64,000 nt of DNA from SIG672 sp045605765 (lineage in GTDB: Bacteria > Bacillota > Clostridia > Oscillospirales > CAG-272): NCBI GenBank assembly GCA_045605765.1, contig JAZUQQ010000051.1, forward strand, positions 62,001 to 126,000, given 5' to 3'. A program made the position numbers and the translations under genes. Within the stretch, counting starts at the first letter, position 1; every line of letters starts with the position of its first letter. Shown one piece after another: positions 1 through 7,921 of the stretch. Under the pieces are notes generated by a model. That model made no database searches. It had not been told where the DNA came from and saw only the letters and a program-made list of their open reading frames with translations.

Positions 1-288
1 ATATCGCTTCCTGAAAATACTGTTGCGGTTATCAGCGCAAGAAGCGGTCTTTCGGCAAAGAAGGGAATTACCGCTGCAAACGGTATCGGCGTGATAGATA
101 GCGATTATCGAGGAGAGATATTCTTTTCGGCGGCAAATATCTCGGACGAGGATTACACTGTAACACCCGGTGAAAGAGTGGCGCAAATGATGATAATGCC
201 CGTTCTTATGGCGAATTTTATAGTATGCGACGAGCTTGACGAGACCGAGCGCGGCGCGGGTGGATTCGGTTCTACTGGAAAGGTATAA
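1..288 (+). CDS. dut: dUTP diphosphatase (C-terminal part)
   Basis: Trimeric dUTPase, hydrolysing dUTP to dUMP and pyrophosphate and so keeping uracil out of DNA. The reading frame is open from base 1, so the N-terminus lies outside the window. Visible family motifs in order are ARSGLS (motif 2), the uracil-binding hairpin GIGVIDSDYRGE (motif 3), PGERVAQ (motif 4) and the flexible C-terminal arm ERGAGGFGSTG (motif 5), which closes over the substrate. The arm is complete, so the active site looks intact. The maf gene, another nucleotide house-cleaning enzyme, begins 12 bases downstream and is probably co-transcribed. Confidence 0.95.
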   Translation: MSLPENTVAVISARSGLSAKKGITAANGIGVIDSDYRGEIFFSAANISDEDYTVTPGERVAQMMIMPVLMANFIVCDELDETERGAGGFGSTGKV

Positions 289-300
289 GTCGGTGGGAAA

Positions 301-891
301 ATGAAGCTTATACTTGCATCTAAAAGTTTGCGCCGCCGTCAGATGTTCGACTCTCTCGGACTTGATTATGAAGCAGTTGCTACGAACGCGGACGAGTCGT
401 ATAAGGGCAGAATAGTTCCGTCGAGACTCGTTGAGATACTTTCGCAGAGAAAAGCAGAGGCGGCAAAAGCTGATAAAAACGATATCGTGATAGCATCGGA
501 TACGGTAGTCGCGCTTGGAAATCGAATATTCGGTAAGCCTGCCGACAGATACGAAGCGTACGAGATGATAAAGGCGCTTTCGGGAACGGTCCATAAGGTT
601 TACAGCGGATATGCGATACTTTACGGAGATAAAAAAATCAGCGGAGCGGTGTGCACCAAGGTTAAATTCAGAGATCTTACCGAAAAAGAAATAAACGAAT
701 ATATTGATACAGACGAGCCTTACGATAAGGCGGGCGGATATGGGATTCAGGAGAATGGAGGATTTTTCGTCGCGGCTATAAACGGAGATTTCAATAATGT
801 TGTCGGTATGCCGCTTTCGACTATCGAGAGTGTAATGAGAGAAGAACTTGGTATCTCCCTTCTTAATTTCAGGAAGAAAAATTATGAATGA
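301..891 (+). CDS. maf: Maf-like nucleoside triphosphate pyrophosphatase
   Basis: Cytosolic Maf/HAM1-superfamily pyrophosphatase of 196 residues, the usual family length. Members hydrolyse non-canonical or modified NTPs (dTTP/UTP-type in one subgroup) and were first known as septum-formation inhibitors. The N-terminal signature LASKSLRRR corresponds to the family's LASxSPRR loop, with Leu for Pro. Further conserved blocks are SDTVV, GKPADRYEAYEMI, LSG..HKVYSG, and DFNNVVGMPLS near the C-terminus. ATG at 301 follows GGTGGGA. It lies between dut and nth, so the three form a nucleotide/DNA-quality cluster. Its last eight bases overlap nth. The exact substrate cannot be fixed from sequence. Confidence 0.92.
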   Translation: MKLILASKSLRRRQMFDSLGLDYEAVATNADESYKGRIVPSRLVEILSQRKAEAAKADKNDIVIASDTVVALGNRIFGKPADRYEAYEMIKALSGTVHKVYSGYAILYGDKKISGAVCTKVKFRDLTEKEINEYIDTDEPYDKAGGYGIQENGGFFVAAINGDFNNVVGMPLSTIESVMREELGISLLNFRKKNYE

Positions 892-1531
892 CAAACTGAA
901 AAAACGCGCTGCAGAGATAGTATCTCGGCTTGAAAAAATATATCCCCAGGTGATATGCGCTCTCGAATACAACGGCGAGCCATGGAAACTGCTCGTTATG
1001 GGAAGGCTTTCTGCTCAGTGCACCGATGCGCGCGTGAATATTGTTTGCAGAGAACTGTTTAGAAAATATCCTACTCCTGAGGCACTTGCCGCAGGTGAGC
1101 TTTCGGATATAGAAAAAATAGTTTTTCCTTGCGGACTTTACAGAGTAAAATCTGCTGATATCAAAGAAGAATGCCGTATGCTAACCGAAGTTTACGATGG
1201 AGTTCTTCCTGACAGTATGGACGAGCTTCTCAAATTTCCCGGTGTCGGTCGAAAGGTCGCAAATCTTCTTCTCGGAGATATTTATAAAAAGCCTGCTATC
1301 GTAAGTGATACTCACTGTATCCGTATCAGCGGACGACTCGGACTTGTGCCTAACGGAGAGAAAAATCCCTTTAAGGTCGAAAGAGCGCTTTCTGCCATAA
1401 TTGACGAGGGTAAGCAGAGCGATTTTTGTCACCGTGTTGTTTGGTTTGGTCGTGATACTTGCAGAGCGAAAAATCCTCTTTGCGAAAGTTGTTTGCTTTC
1501 CGATATATGCGAAAGCAGAAAAAGCATTTAA
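884..1531 (+). CDS. nth: Endonuclease III (DNA glycosylase/AP lyase)
   Basis: Removes oxidised pyrimidines from DNA and cleaves the abasic site (base excision repair). The product is 215 residues. The helix-hairpin-helix FPGVGRKVANLLLG carries the catalytic Lys, and VSDTHCIRISGRLGL carries the catalytic Asp. The C-terminal [4Fe-4S] loop keeps the C-x6-C-x2-C-x5-C spacing of the family. An in-frame ATG at 848 exists, but ATG 884 is preferred because AGGAAG sits just upstream at 871 and the protein then begins like other Nth enzymes. The start overlaps the maf stop by eight bases, which suggests translational coupling. Confidence 0.95.
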   Translation: MNDKLKKRAAEIVSRLEKIYPQVICALEYNGEPWKLLVMGRLSAQCTDARVNIVCRELFRKYPTPEALAAGELSDIEKIVFPCGLYRVKSADIKEECRMLTEVYDGVLPDSMDELLKFPGVGRKVANLLLGDIYKKPAIVSDTHCIRISGRLGLVPNGEKNPFKVERALSAIIDEGKQSDFCHRVVWFGRDTCRAKNPLCESCLLSDICESRKSI

Positions 1532-1653
1532 TATATTATTTACATTTTTTTAAAATGCGTTTTATTGCTTATAAGGTATATAATGCTATAATTATAACGA
1601 AAATAGAATTGCGGCAAATAATTTGCAGCATTATTTACGGAGTGAATTTAAAT

Positions 1654-2121
1654 ATGACAGTAGAAATGGTAATATGGTGTATCGCAATAGGAGTAGTACT
1701 GGCTATTTTATGTACCTACTATAACCGAACAGTTCTTGGCGGTTTCGTACGTACTTTGATAGCAAGCGGTGCGCTTTCGATGGATTCGGCAATGACCCTC
1801 GCTGAGGCGGGATATGATAAAAATTCTTTCGTCAAAAGAGAAATCTTAAAAGGCGGAATGTTCAGAAAAATGGTTTTCGAGGTCGAGGACGAGATAATGA
1901 TAGCATCTGAAGGACATTCCTTCTCAGCTAGAACTAAACCTATCGACCTTGTAACGGCACGCTTTTACGTTGCCGAGGAAAACAGAATAATGGCAGAAAT
2001 GCGCTATGACAACAGGGGCGCCAATATTTTTGGTGTGGTTACGTCAATAATTATTATTTTTGCAATTGCGTACGTTGCAACGCTTTTAGTCCCATATATG
2101 CTCGGATATTTTGCAATATAA
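1654..2121 (+). CDS. Small two-helix membrane protein, unknown function
   Basis: No family recognised. The 155-residue product has a hydrophobic N-terminal helix (about residues 4-22), a charged central section of roughly 100 residues containing a possible short helix (SGALSMDSAMTLAEAGY), and a C-terminal transmembrane helix (about 127-150). The middle is therefore probably a cytoplasmic or extracytoplasmic domain held by two membrane anchors. ATG 1654 follows ACGGAGTG. The frame stays open to 1459 inside nth, but that extension has no ribosome binding site. The next gene, a membrane-anchored MORN protein, begins 46 bases downstream, so the two may act together at the envelope. Confidence 0.6.
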   Translation: MTVEMVIWCIAIGVVLAILCTYYNRTVLGGFVRTLIASGALSMDSAMTLAEAGYDKNSFVKREILKGGMFRKMVFEVEDEIMIASEGHSFSARTKPIDLVTARFYVAEENRIMAEMRYDNRGANIFGVVTSIIIIFAIAYVATLLVPYMLGYFAI

Positions 2122-2167
2122 TTCTAAGAAACGCAGTTTAAAACCTTTTTGAAAGCGAGGGAGAGCT

Positions 2168-3046
2168 TTGACAAGACCAAATCCTAACGGCAAACATTCT
2201 GTAACTAAGAAAATAAGAAAAGTAAAAAAATTTTCACCGACAAAATATCTTGTCGCTATCGCGGTCTTTGCCGTCGTGCTAGTGCTTTTGCTTGTGGGTA
2301 TCATACATCTTTCGGGAGTAAGATACGTTAAGTATGAGATGGACGGTATGACGGTAAAATTTCTCGGAAAGGTGAATTCAAGCGGAGAATATATATCGGG
2401 TGATGTCTATTACTCAGATGGAATCAAAGCAGAATATTCTTTTGATGAAACATCACGCAAATCAAAGCTTTCGTACAGTAACGGAAATACTTACGAGGGT
2501 GAGATCGAAATGTTCCTAAGACACGGAAAGGGAACTGTTATATACAGCGATACCAGTATTTATTCGGGTGAATTTCTTTATGATAAGATAACCGGAAGCG
2601 GAACCTTCTACTACGTTGGCGGAGATATCTATGAAGGGCAGTTCGTCGACGGTCTGAAACATGGCAAAGGCATTTATACGTGGCCTCTGAATTCGGACAG
2701 AAAAGGCGATAAGTATGAGGGCGAATATCATAAAGGTCTTCGAAACGGTACAGGCACATACACTTGGGCAGACGGAACTGTATATACGGGCGAGTACGTA
2801 AACGATATTAAGCACGGTAAAGGCAAGATGACCTTTGCAAACGGAGATGTTTACGAGGGTGACTTCGCAAACGACGTTCGTACAGGAGAGGGAACATATA
2901 CCTTTGCAAACGGGGATGTTTATGTGGGTCAGTTTCAAAATAATCAAATAACCGGCGAAGGAACTTACTCTTGGGCTGACGGGGATATTCCCGACTATAC
3001 GGGAACTTTTGAAAACGGTGTTCCCGTTACAGTGCCGGCAAATTGA
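2168..3046 (+). CDS. Membrane-anchored MORN-repeat protein
   Basis: A basic N-terminus of about 26 residues is followed by one transmembrane helix (about 27-48) and then MORN repeats to the C-terminus (292 residues). Repeat units of the form YEGxFxxGxxHGKGxY are clear, for example YEGQFVDGLKHGKG, YEGEYHKGLRNGTG, YTGEYVNDIKHGKG, YEGDFANDVRTGEG and YVGQFQNNQITGEG; seven or eight are recognisable. MORN arrays form beta-hairpin solenoids used in protein or lipid contacts; no enzymatic function is implied. TTG is taken as start because GCGAGGGAGAGC lies immediately upstream. A terminator hairpin follows at 3056. Confidence 0.85.
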   Translation: MTRPNPNGKHSVTKKIRKVKKFSPTKYLVAIAVFAVVLVLLLVGIIHLSGVRYVKYEMDGMTVKFLGKVNSSGEYISGDVYYSDGIKAEYSFDETSRKSKLSYSNGNTYEGEIEMFLRHGKGTVIYSDTSIYSGEFLYDKITGSGTFYYVGGDIYEGQFVDGLKHGKGIYTWPLNSDRKGDKYEGEYHKGLRNGTGTYTWADGTVYTGEYVNDIKHGKGKMTFANGDVYEGDFANDVRTGEGTYTFANGDVYVGQFQNNQITGEGTYSWADGDIPDYTGTFENGVPVTVPAN

Positions 3047-3055
3047 TGGAAAAGG

Positions 3056-3083
3056 AAAAGCAGAGCAAACGCTCTGCTTTTTA
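3056..3083. terminator. Bidirectional terminator between convergent genes
   Basis: AAAAGCAGAGC and GCTCTGCTTTT form an 11-bp stem with an AAAC loop, with a T-run on both strands. It separates the MORN gene (+) from mtnN (-). Confidence 0.85.
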
Positions 3084-3086
3084 AAT

Positions 3087-3833
3087 TTATCTGCTTATTT
3101 TTTTCATAAATGCCAGTATCGCTTTTGACGAATTTTCAGAGACTTTTACGCAGTATGCTGGGAAATCGTCAGGCGAGGAATTGTCGGCATCGTCCGAGAT
3201 GGCTCGTACGACGAGAAATTTAACGCCGTTTACGTAGCATACCTGACCGACTGCCGCACCTTCCATTTCACAGCATATAGCATTGAAAGCGTCTTTTATC
3301 TGCGACTTTTTCTCGCTTGACGCGACGAACTGATCACCCGATGAGATGATTCCGATCTCGCTGTTTATGTTAAGCTCGTTAAGACAGCCCTGCATAACGA
3401 GCGCCGAGGGAAGGTCGCTTTCTATCTCGATTACGTTTATTCCTGATATCAGACCCACTGGATCTCCGAGAGGTGAAGTGTCCATATCGTGCTGAATGAC
3501 AGACGATGAGAGCGCGATATCACCGATACGGAGATTTTTCGAAAGATTTCCCCCAACTCCTGTGTTTATTATAAGGTTAGGTGAAAATTCAAGAATGATA
3601 GTCTGCGTGCAGATTGCGGCGAACACTTTGCCCACTCCGCATTTTGCCGCTACCGTTTCGATACCGCAGATCTTTCCGATGTAAAAGTCAATACTTCCGT
3701 GTTTTTCTGTTTTCAGTGTATCAAAAAGCTTTGTGACTGCGTCGAGTTCACAGTCCATAGCGCATATAAATCCGACTTTCTTGACCGAGCCGCGAAGAGA
3801 ATCGAGCGCCGATCTGACGTCATTATTATTCAT
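3087..3833 (-). CDS. mtnN: 5'-methylthioadenosine/S-adenosylhomocysteine nucleosidase
   Basis: Cleaves SAH to adenine and S-ribosylhomocysteine (and MTA to methylthioribose), the first step of SAH recycling; its product is the LuxS substrate. The 248-residue protein keeps the PNP/UDP-phosphorylase fold signatures: CAMDCELDAV with the acidic residue matching the N-terminal catalytic Glu, NTGVGGNL, SGDQFVAS, EMEGAAVGQV with the ribose-contacting Glu, and RAISDDAD with the catalytic Asp. About 17 N-terminal residues extend beyond the common family start. It overlaps the end of luxS by eight bases, so both proteins come from one transcript. Confidence 0.95.
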   Translation of the reverse strand: MNNNDVRSALDSLRGSVKKVGFICAMDCELDAVTKLFDTLKTEKHGSIDFYIGKICGIETVAAKCGVGKVFAAICTQTIILEFSPNLIINTGVGGNLSKNLRIGDIALSSSVIQHDMDTSPLGDPVGLISGINVIEIESDLPSALVMQGCLNELNINSEIGIISSGDQFVASSEKKSQIKDAFNAICCEMEGAAVGQVCYVNGVKFLVVRAISDDADNSSPDDFPAYCVKVSENSSKAILAFMKKISR

Positions 3834-4290
3834 ATAAAAAGCTCCAATTTTCCTTCGAATTTAAAATATCGAGATATCTTTTCGCCTCGACCTTTGCTGC
3901 TGCGAGCGAAAGATTTGCGTAATTTCCGCATTCGACGGGCGATCTTCCGAACATCTCGCCCTCGTGCGCAATTATCTTTTCGAGTGTGCTTTTCACGAGC
4001 GAGAGTATTTCGCAGCTTGGGTGCTCTCTTACGAGAAGATAAAAGCCGGTCTGACAGCCCATAGGACCGAAATAGATGATGTCATCTGCAACGGACGAGT
4101 TTCTGACGTATGTAGCGAACATATGCTCAAACGAGTGCATCGTCGAGTTGTCCATAAGGTCTCCCGTGTTGGGCACTCGCGTTCTCATATCGTAAGTCAC
4201 AACATTGCCATCGCGGCGCGAAATATATATGCCGGGAAGCAGCTTCTCGTGATCGACTGTAAAGCTTGCGATCTTTTTGATAGAGTTCAT
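3826..4290 (-). CDS. luxS: S-ribosylhomocysteine lyase (LuxS)
   Basis: Splits S-ribosylhomocysteine into homocysteine and DPD, the precursor of autoinducer-2, completing the activated methyl cycle with MtnN. Length 154 is standard. The metal site is complete: His52 and His56 in HSFEH and Cys121 in VECGNY. The catalytic Cys79 lies in GPMGCQTGF. Start ATG at 4290 follows CGGAGG. A good promoter lies 30-60 bases upstream and there is no room for a riboswitch. Whether AI-2 is used as a signal here cannot be told; no Lsr genes are present in the window. Confidence 0.97.
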   Translation of the reverse strand: MNSIKKIASFTVDHEKLLPGIYISRRDGNVVTYDMRTRVPNTGDLMDNSTMHSFEHMFATYVRNSSVADDIIYFGPMGCQTGFYLLVREHPSCEILSLVKSTLEKIIAHEGEMFGRSPVECGNYANLSLAAAKVEAKRYLDILNSKENWSFLYE

Positions 4291-4321
4291 TAAAATCCTC
4301 CGAAATAGTTTTGACCTTTAT

Positions 4322-4350
4322 ATCTTATCATAAAGAAAGGGAAAAGTCAA
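4322..4350 (-). promoter_or_regulatory. Sigma-A promoter of luxS-mtnN
   Basis: On the minus strand TTGACT and TAAGAT are separated by 17 bases, about 30 bases before the luxS start codon. This matches the sigma-A consensus at ten of twelve positions. Confidence 0.75.
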
Positions 4351-4543
4351 GGAGTTTTGTTTGTAGGTAAGCAAACCGTTGATATTGACGGTTTTGTTAT
4401 ATCTTGGATGTTTGCGAATGAAGAAGCAACGACAATCAGAGCCCAAGATCTGCGCCAAAATTGGTTTTTAACCCAAACAAGTAAAACGCAGACCAAGCAT
4501 TTGCTGAGCAAATTCGGAGTTCGATTCAATATAGAATGTTAAA

Positions 4544-4573
4544 CTCCCACCCTCGCAAAAGCGAGAGCGGGAG
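4544..4573 (-). terminator. Terminator of tRNA-Arg gene
   Basis: A 13-bp stem around a four-base loop. As minus-strand RNA every position pairs (two as G-U), and TTT follows. On the plus strand two positions are mismatched, so the hairpin belongs to the minus-strand tRNA transcript. Confidence 0.75.
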
Positions 4574-4578
4574 TGTTA

Positions 4579-4650
4579 CACCTGCAGCGAGAATCGAACT
4601 CACAACTAACCCTTAGGAGGGGTTTGTTATATCCATTTAACTATGCAGGC
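4579..4650 (-). tRNA. tRNA-Arg (anticodon CCT)
   Basis: Cloverleaf by eye: acceptor GCCTGCA pairs with TGCAGGT (G-U at the first pair, discriminator G), D-arm GTTA/TAAC, anticodon stem AACCC/GGGTT around CTCCTAA giving anticodon CCT (codon AGG), and a T-arm with a TTCGATT loop. CCA is not encoded, so it must be added after transcription. The gene has its own promoter and terminator. Confidence 0.95.
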
Positions 4651-4666
4651 GGATATTTACCCAAAT

Positions 4667-4695
4667 ACTATATCACAAAACAAGTAAAATTTCAA
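4667..4695 (-). promoter_or_regulatory. Promoter of tRNA-Arg
   Basis: TTGAAA, 17 bases, TATAGT on the minus strand, with the -10 box 16 bases before the tRNA 5' end. Confidence 0.75.
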
Positions 4696-4777
4696 GAGCT
4701 TTTCATCCGAAATCTTTTAAGTTGGGAAAATTATTGTTAAATGTTTGAAAATTCGAAGTTTTGGTAGTCTTTTGCTA

Positions 4778-4806
4778 TTGAAATTTTTTAAGTAATGTTA
4801 TATAAT
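4778..4806 (+). promoter_or_regulatory. Promoter of LCP-like gene (and glyS)
   Basis: TTGAAA, 17 bases, TATAAT, about 48 bases before ATG 4854. It probably serves both the LCP-like gene and glyS, since only 30 bases separate them. Confidence 0.8.
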
Positions 4807-4853
4807 AAGATGATTTTGAAGTTTCAAGGTCGTAATTACTCGGAGGTAAGATT

Positions 4854-6071
4854 ATGTCGCAGATAAAGGGATTTCTTATATCGTTCATTTTATCCTTTCT
4901 CGCGTTTGCCGTGATTATTTTGTACGGCGGTTCTTTTGCGCTTACTCTCGTAAAAGAGGATGAAAAAACGGCTCAGGATGAGACTCAGGACGATACTGTT
5001 GGAGGAGATACACAAGATCTTCCCGTATATACAACGCACGAGATCTTTTCGTTTGCACTTGTTATAACCGATGAAATTCCTCTGCCGGAAGACGAGCTTC
5101 CCGATGAAGAGGATGGGGAATATGAAAATCAGAACGTGGGTCCGCTCAGAAGGGAAACCACGCAAACAGGTCCCGACGGCGGGCAGATTCCAAATGGAAC
5201 CGAAGATTCTAGTGATACCGATTATCCGAACGGAACGGGAGATCCCGAAGATAGTGAAAACGGAAACGATGGTTCAGATGGCGAGCAGATTCCTGAAGAA
5301 CCCGAAGAGCCGCAAATTCCCGATTATGTTATAGAGTTCGACGAAATGCTTTCCAGTTATGGAAACGGTCCGACCAAGGAAATCAAATTTGTTTGTATCG
5401 TTTCGATAAACTCGACAATGAATAAAACTCTGATCACGGCACTTCCGAGCAACCTTCTCGTTCCTGTGAGCGGACATAGCTTTGATCTTACTTATGCAAA
5501 CTATCTCTCTCAGATCCCCGAGATGAAGCTTGGAAATTTTATTCCCTCTCTTGTTACCGCAAATACGGGAATAATACTTGATTTCTACGGATACGTCGAT
5601 ATTGACGATTTCGTTATGCTTGCCGATGAGCTTGGAGGAGTTCCTTACGTTCTCGACAGAACGGTCAAGACTTTTAAAAAGTCGGACGGCAAGAGTATAA
5701 CCATTCCCGCAGGTGAAAATAAGCTAAGCGGCGAAAAGCTCAGCGCTCTACTCGAATACGACGGCTGGACAGGCGCGGAAAGATACAAGCCCTGCGAGAT
5801 ACTTATGGACGTGGCAAAAGGTATGCTTGACGGCATCTGTGCTAAGTTTCGACCGAACATTATTGCTAAGGTAAGAGATATGCTCGAATATGTCGAGACG
5901 GACTTTACTACCGAGGATATGCTTGAAGTTTCTTCTCTGTTTTTCAGCTATGAGAACACCGAAAAGAACTGCGTTGCCATTCTCGGAGCCTATGAGTTTA
6001 TAAACGATACTATACTTTTACGTCCCAATTACTCGGGAAGTGTCGATAAATTCAAACAGTATTTAAATTAA
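4854..6071 (+). CDS. Divergent LytR-CpsA-Psr-like membrane protein
   Basis: 405 residues: N-terminal transmembrane helix (about 6-30), a long acidic low-complexity linker (about 36-158, rich in D, E, G, N and P), then a domain resembling LCP ligases. Supporting blocks are the early strand FVCIVSINSTMNKTLITALP, FYGYVDIDDFVMLADELGGVPYVLD (the family's V-D-x-LGGV segment) and ENKLSGEKLSALLEY followed by GAERYKPCE, corresponding to the GxxLxGxxALxYxR ... R region. True LCP proteins move wall polymers from lipid carrier to peptidoglycan and carry several Arg residues for the pyrophosphate; most are replaced here, so transferase activity is doubtful. GGAGG precedes ATG 4854. It may be a binding-only or regulatory derivative. 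Confidence 0.6.
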   Translation: MSQIKGFLISFILSFLAFAVIILYGGSFALTLVKEDEKTAQDETQDDTVGGDTQDLPVYTTHEIFSFALVITDEIPLPEDELPDEEDGEYENQNVGPLRRETTQTGPDGGQIPNGTEDSSDTDYPNGTGDPEDSENGNDGSDGEQIPEEPEEPQIPDYVIEFDEMLSSYGNGPTKEIKFVCIVSINSTMNKTLITALPSNLLVPVSGHSFDLTYANYLSQIPEMKLGNFIPSLVTANTGIILDFYGYVDIDDFVMLADELGGVPYVLDRTVKTFKKSDGKSITIPAGENKLSGEKLSALLEYDGWTGAERYKPCEILMDVAKGMLDGICAKFRPNIIAKVRDMLEYVETDFTTEDMLEVSSLFFSYENTEKNCVAILGAYEFINDTILLRPNYSGSVDKFKQYLN

Positions 6072-6101
6072 AATCAGTATAGATTCTGAAAGGAAAAAAC
6101 A

Positions 6102-7499
6102 ATGAACAACAGCGAAAAGACTATGGACAAAATCGTCGCCCTTTGTAAAAATCGCGGCATAATATATGCAGGAAGTGAAATTTACGGTGGGCTTTCCAAC
6201 TCGTGGGATTACGGTCCTCTCGGTGTAGAGCTTAAAAACAATGTCAAAAAGGCTTGGTGGAAGAAATTCGTTCAGGAATCTCCTTATAACGTCGGACTTG
6301 ACAGCGCAATAATTATGAACCCTCAGACTTGGGTGGCATCGGGACATCTCGCAGGGTTTTCCGATCCTCTTATGGACTGTAAGGTCTGCCGCAGCCGTCA
6401 CCGTGCCGATAAGCTTATCGAGGATTATATCAATGAAAATGGGCTCGATATCAATCCCAACGGCTGGAACAGCGATCAGATGAGCCAATACATCAAGGAA
6501 AATCACATTTCCTGCCCTGACTGCGGAAGCGGCGATTTCACCCCTATTCGTAAGTTCAACCTTATGTTCAAGACCTTTATCGGTGTTACCGAGGATAGCA
6601 CCAACGAGGTTTATCTGCGCCCCGAAACCGCGCAGGGAATATTCGTAAACTTCAAGAACATACAGCGTTCTTCGCGTAAAAAGGTTCCCTTTGGCGTTGC
6701 ACAGATAGGTAAATCCTTCAGAAACGAGATAACTCCCGGAAACTTCGTGTTCCGTACCCGTGAGTTCGAGCAGATGGAGCTTGAATTCTTCTGCAAGCCC
6801 GGAACAGACCTTGAATGGTTCGAATACTGGCGTACCTACTGCAAGAACTTCCTTCTCAATCTCGGTATGAAGGAAGAAAACCTCAGACTCCGCGACCACT
6901 CGCCCGAGGAGCTTTGTTTCTACTCGAAGGCGACCACCGACTTTGAATTCCTCTTCCCGTTCGGTTGGGGCGAGCTTTGGGGCGTTGCCGACAGAACCGA
7001 CTACGACCTTACTCAGCATATGAACACAAGCGGTCAGTCGCTCGAATATTTCGATCCCGAGACTAACGAGAAATACATTCCTTACGTTGTTGAGCCTTCA
7101 CTCGGCGCGGATAGAGTTCTCCTTGCATTCCTTTGTGATGCATACGACGAGGAGATCGTTGACGCAGAGAAGAATGATATCCGTGTTGTTCTCCACCTGC
7201 ACCCTGCGCTTGCTCCCTTCAAGGCTGCTATACTTCCGCTTTCGAAGAAGCTCACACCGGATGCGGAGAAGCTTTTCTCAGAGCTTGCTAAGGATTTCAG
7301 CGTTGACTTTGACGATGCAGGATCTATCGGTAAGAGATACCGCCGTCAGGACGAGATCGGAACTCCGTTCTGCATCACCTACGACTTTGATTCGCAGGAG
7401 GACGGCTGCGTGACCGTTCGTAACAGAGATACTATGGAGCAGATCCGTATCCCGATGACCGAGGTCAAGGATTATATCGCAAAGAAGCTTGAGTTTTAA
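6102..7499 (+). CDS. glyS: Glycyl-tRNA synthetase, single-chain (alpha2) type
   Basis: Class II synthetase charging tRNA-Gly. At 465 residues it is the homodimeric bacterial/archaeal-eukaryal type. Visible are the N-terminal GSEIYGGLSNSWDYGPLG, two zinc-ribbon CxxC pairs (CKVC near residue 94 and CPDC near 145), motif 2 around FRTREFEQMELEFF, and motif 3 EPSLGADRVLLAFL. The C-terminal anticodon-binding domain starts near residue 365 (DIRVVLHLHPALAPFKAAIL). Start ATG 6102 follows AAAGGA. It lies 30 bases after the LCP-like gene, leaving no room for a T-box leader, and is followed by a strong terminator. Confidence 0.96.
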   Translation: MNNSEKTMDKIVALCKNRGIIYAGSEIYGGLSNSWDYGPLGVELKNNVKKAWWKKFVQESPYNVGLDSAIIMNPQTWVASGHLAGFSDPLMDCKVCRSRHRADKLIEDYINENGLDINPNGWNSDQMSQYIKENHISCPDCGSGDFTPIRKFNLMFKTFIGVTEDSTNEVYLRPETAQGIFVNFKNIQRSSRKKVPFGVAQIGKSFRNEITPGNFVFRTREFEQMELEFFCKPGTDLEWFEYWRTYCKNFLLNLGMKEENLRLRDHSPEELCFYSKATTDFEFLFPFGWGELWGVADRTDYDLTQHMNTSGQSLEYFDPETNEKYIPYVVEPSLGADRVLLAFLCDAYDEEIVDAEKNDIRVVLHLHPALAPFKAAILPLSKKLTPDAEKLFSELAKDFSVDFDDAGSIGKRYRRQDEIGTPFCITYDFDSQEDGCVTVRNRDTMEQIRIPMTEVKDYIAKKLEF

Positions 7500-7512
7500 A
7501 TGAATATTTTTG

Positions 7513-7545
7513 CAGAGTCGATCGAACGGTCGGCTCTGTTTTTTT
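7513..7545 (+). terminator. Terminator of glyS
   Basis: CAGAGTCGATC and GGTCGGCTCTG pair around GAAC (two G-U pairs), followed by seven T. Confidence 0.85.
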
Positions 7546-7555
7546 GCAAAATCTA

Positions 7556-7589
7556 TTGACAAACAATACTGTGTGTGATATAGTATTGT
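7556..7589 (+). promoter_or_regulatory. Promoter with embedded operator, PadR operon
   Basis: TTGACA (7556-7561), 17 bases, TATAGT (7579-7584). A perfect 8-bp inverted repeat ACAATACT/AGTATTGT (7563-7570 and 7582-7589) spans the spacer and -10 box. PadR-family repressors usually bind dyads with such AT-rich outer arms in their own promoter, so this is the likely autoregulatory operator. A binder here would block RNA polymerase directly. Confidence 0.8.
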
Positions 7590-7606
7590 GCAAGGGGAGG
7601 TATACA

Positions 7607-7921
7607 ATGGACGTACAGCTTAAAAGAGGACTTCTTGATGTCTGCGTTCTTGCCGCGATAAAAAACGAGGATTCGTACGGCTATCAGATAATTAAGGATA
7701 TAAATCCCTACGTTGAAATATCAGAATCAACGCTTTATCCTATACTAAGACGCCTTGAAGCATCAAAGCTTATCACTGTCAGAAGTGTAGAGCACGGCGG
7801 ACGGCTACGTAAATATTATCATATAACTGCGCTTGGACTTGAACGAATAGAAAATTTTAAGTGCGAGTGGGAGGAAATGATCGCTATATATAAATTTGTA
7901 AATAAGGAGAAGGGAATATGA
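7607..7921 (+). CDS. PadR-family transcriptional regulator
   Basis: A 104-residue winged-helix protein of the short PadR subfamily, usually a dimeric repressor responding to hydrophobic or envelope-stress ligands. Typical blocks are MDVQLKRGLLDVCVLAAI, the recognition region YGYQIIKDI, SESTLYPILRRLEASKLI and the wing GGRLRKYYHITALG. ATG 7607 is chosen because AGGGGAGG ends six bases before it; the frame opens earlier without a binding site. It overlaps the HAAS gene by ATGA. The three-gene set PadR-HAAS-DUF4097 recurs in Firmicutes as an autoregulated envelope module. An operator-like dyad lies in its promoter. Confidence 0.93.
   Translation: MDVQLKRGLLDVCVLAAIKNEDSYGYQIIKDINPYVEISESTLYPILRRLEASKLITVRSVEHGGRLRKYYHITALGLERIENFKCEWEEMIAIYKFVNKEKGI

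Noticed and set aside
4291..4350. SAM or SAH riboswitch in front of luxS
   Set aside because: The promoter lies within 60 bases of the start codon, leaving no room for such a structure.
4347..4542. Overlapping 60-residue frames on both strands beside tRNA-Arg
   Set aside because: No ribosome binding site; the two frames overlap each other, and one starts inside the luxS promoter. They may be remains of an older gene, but support is too thin to call either.
6072..6101. T-box leader in front of glyS
   Set aside because: Only 30 bases separate glyS from the preceding gene, too short for a T-box.
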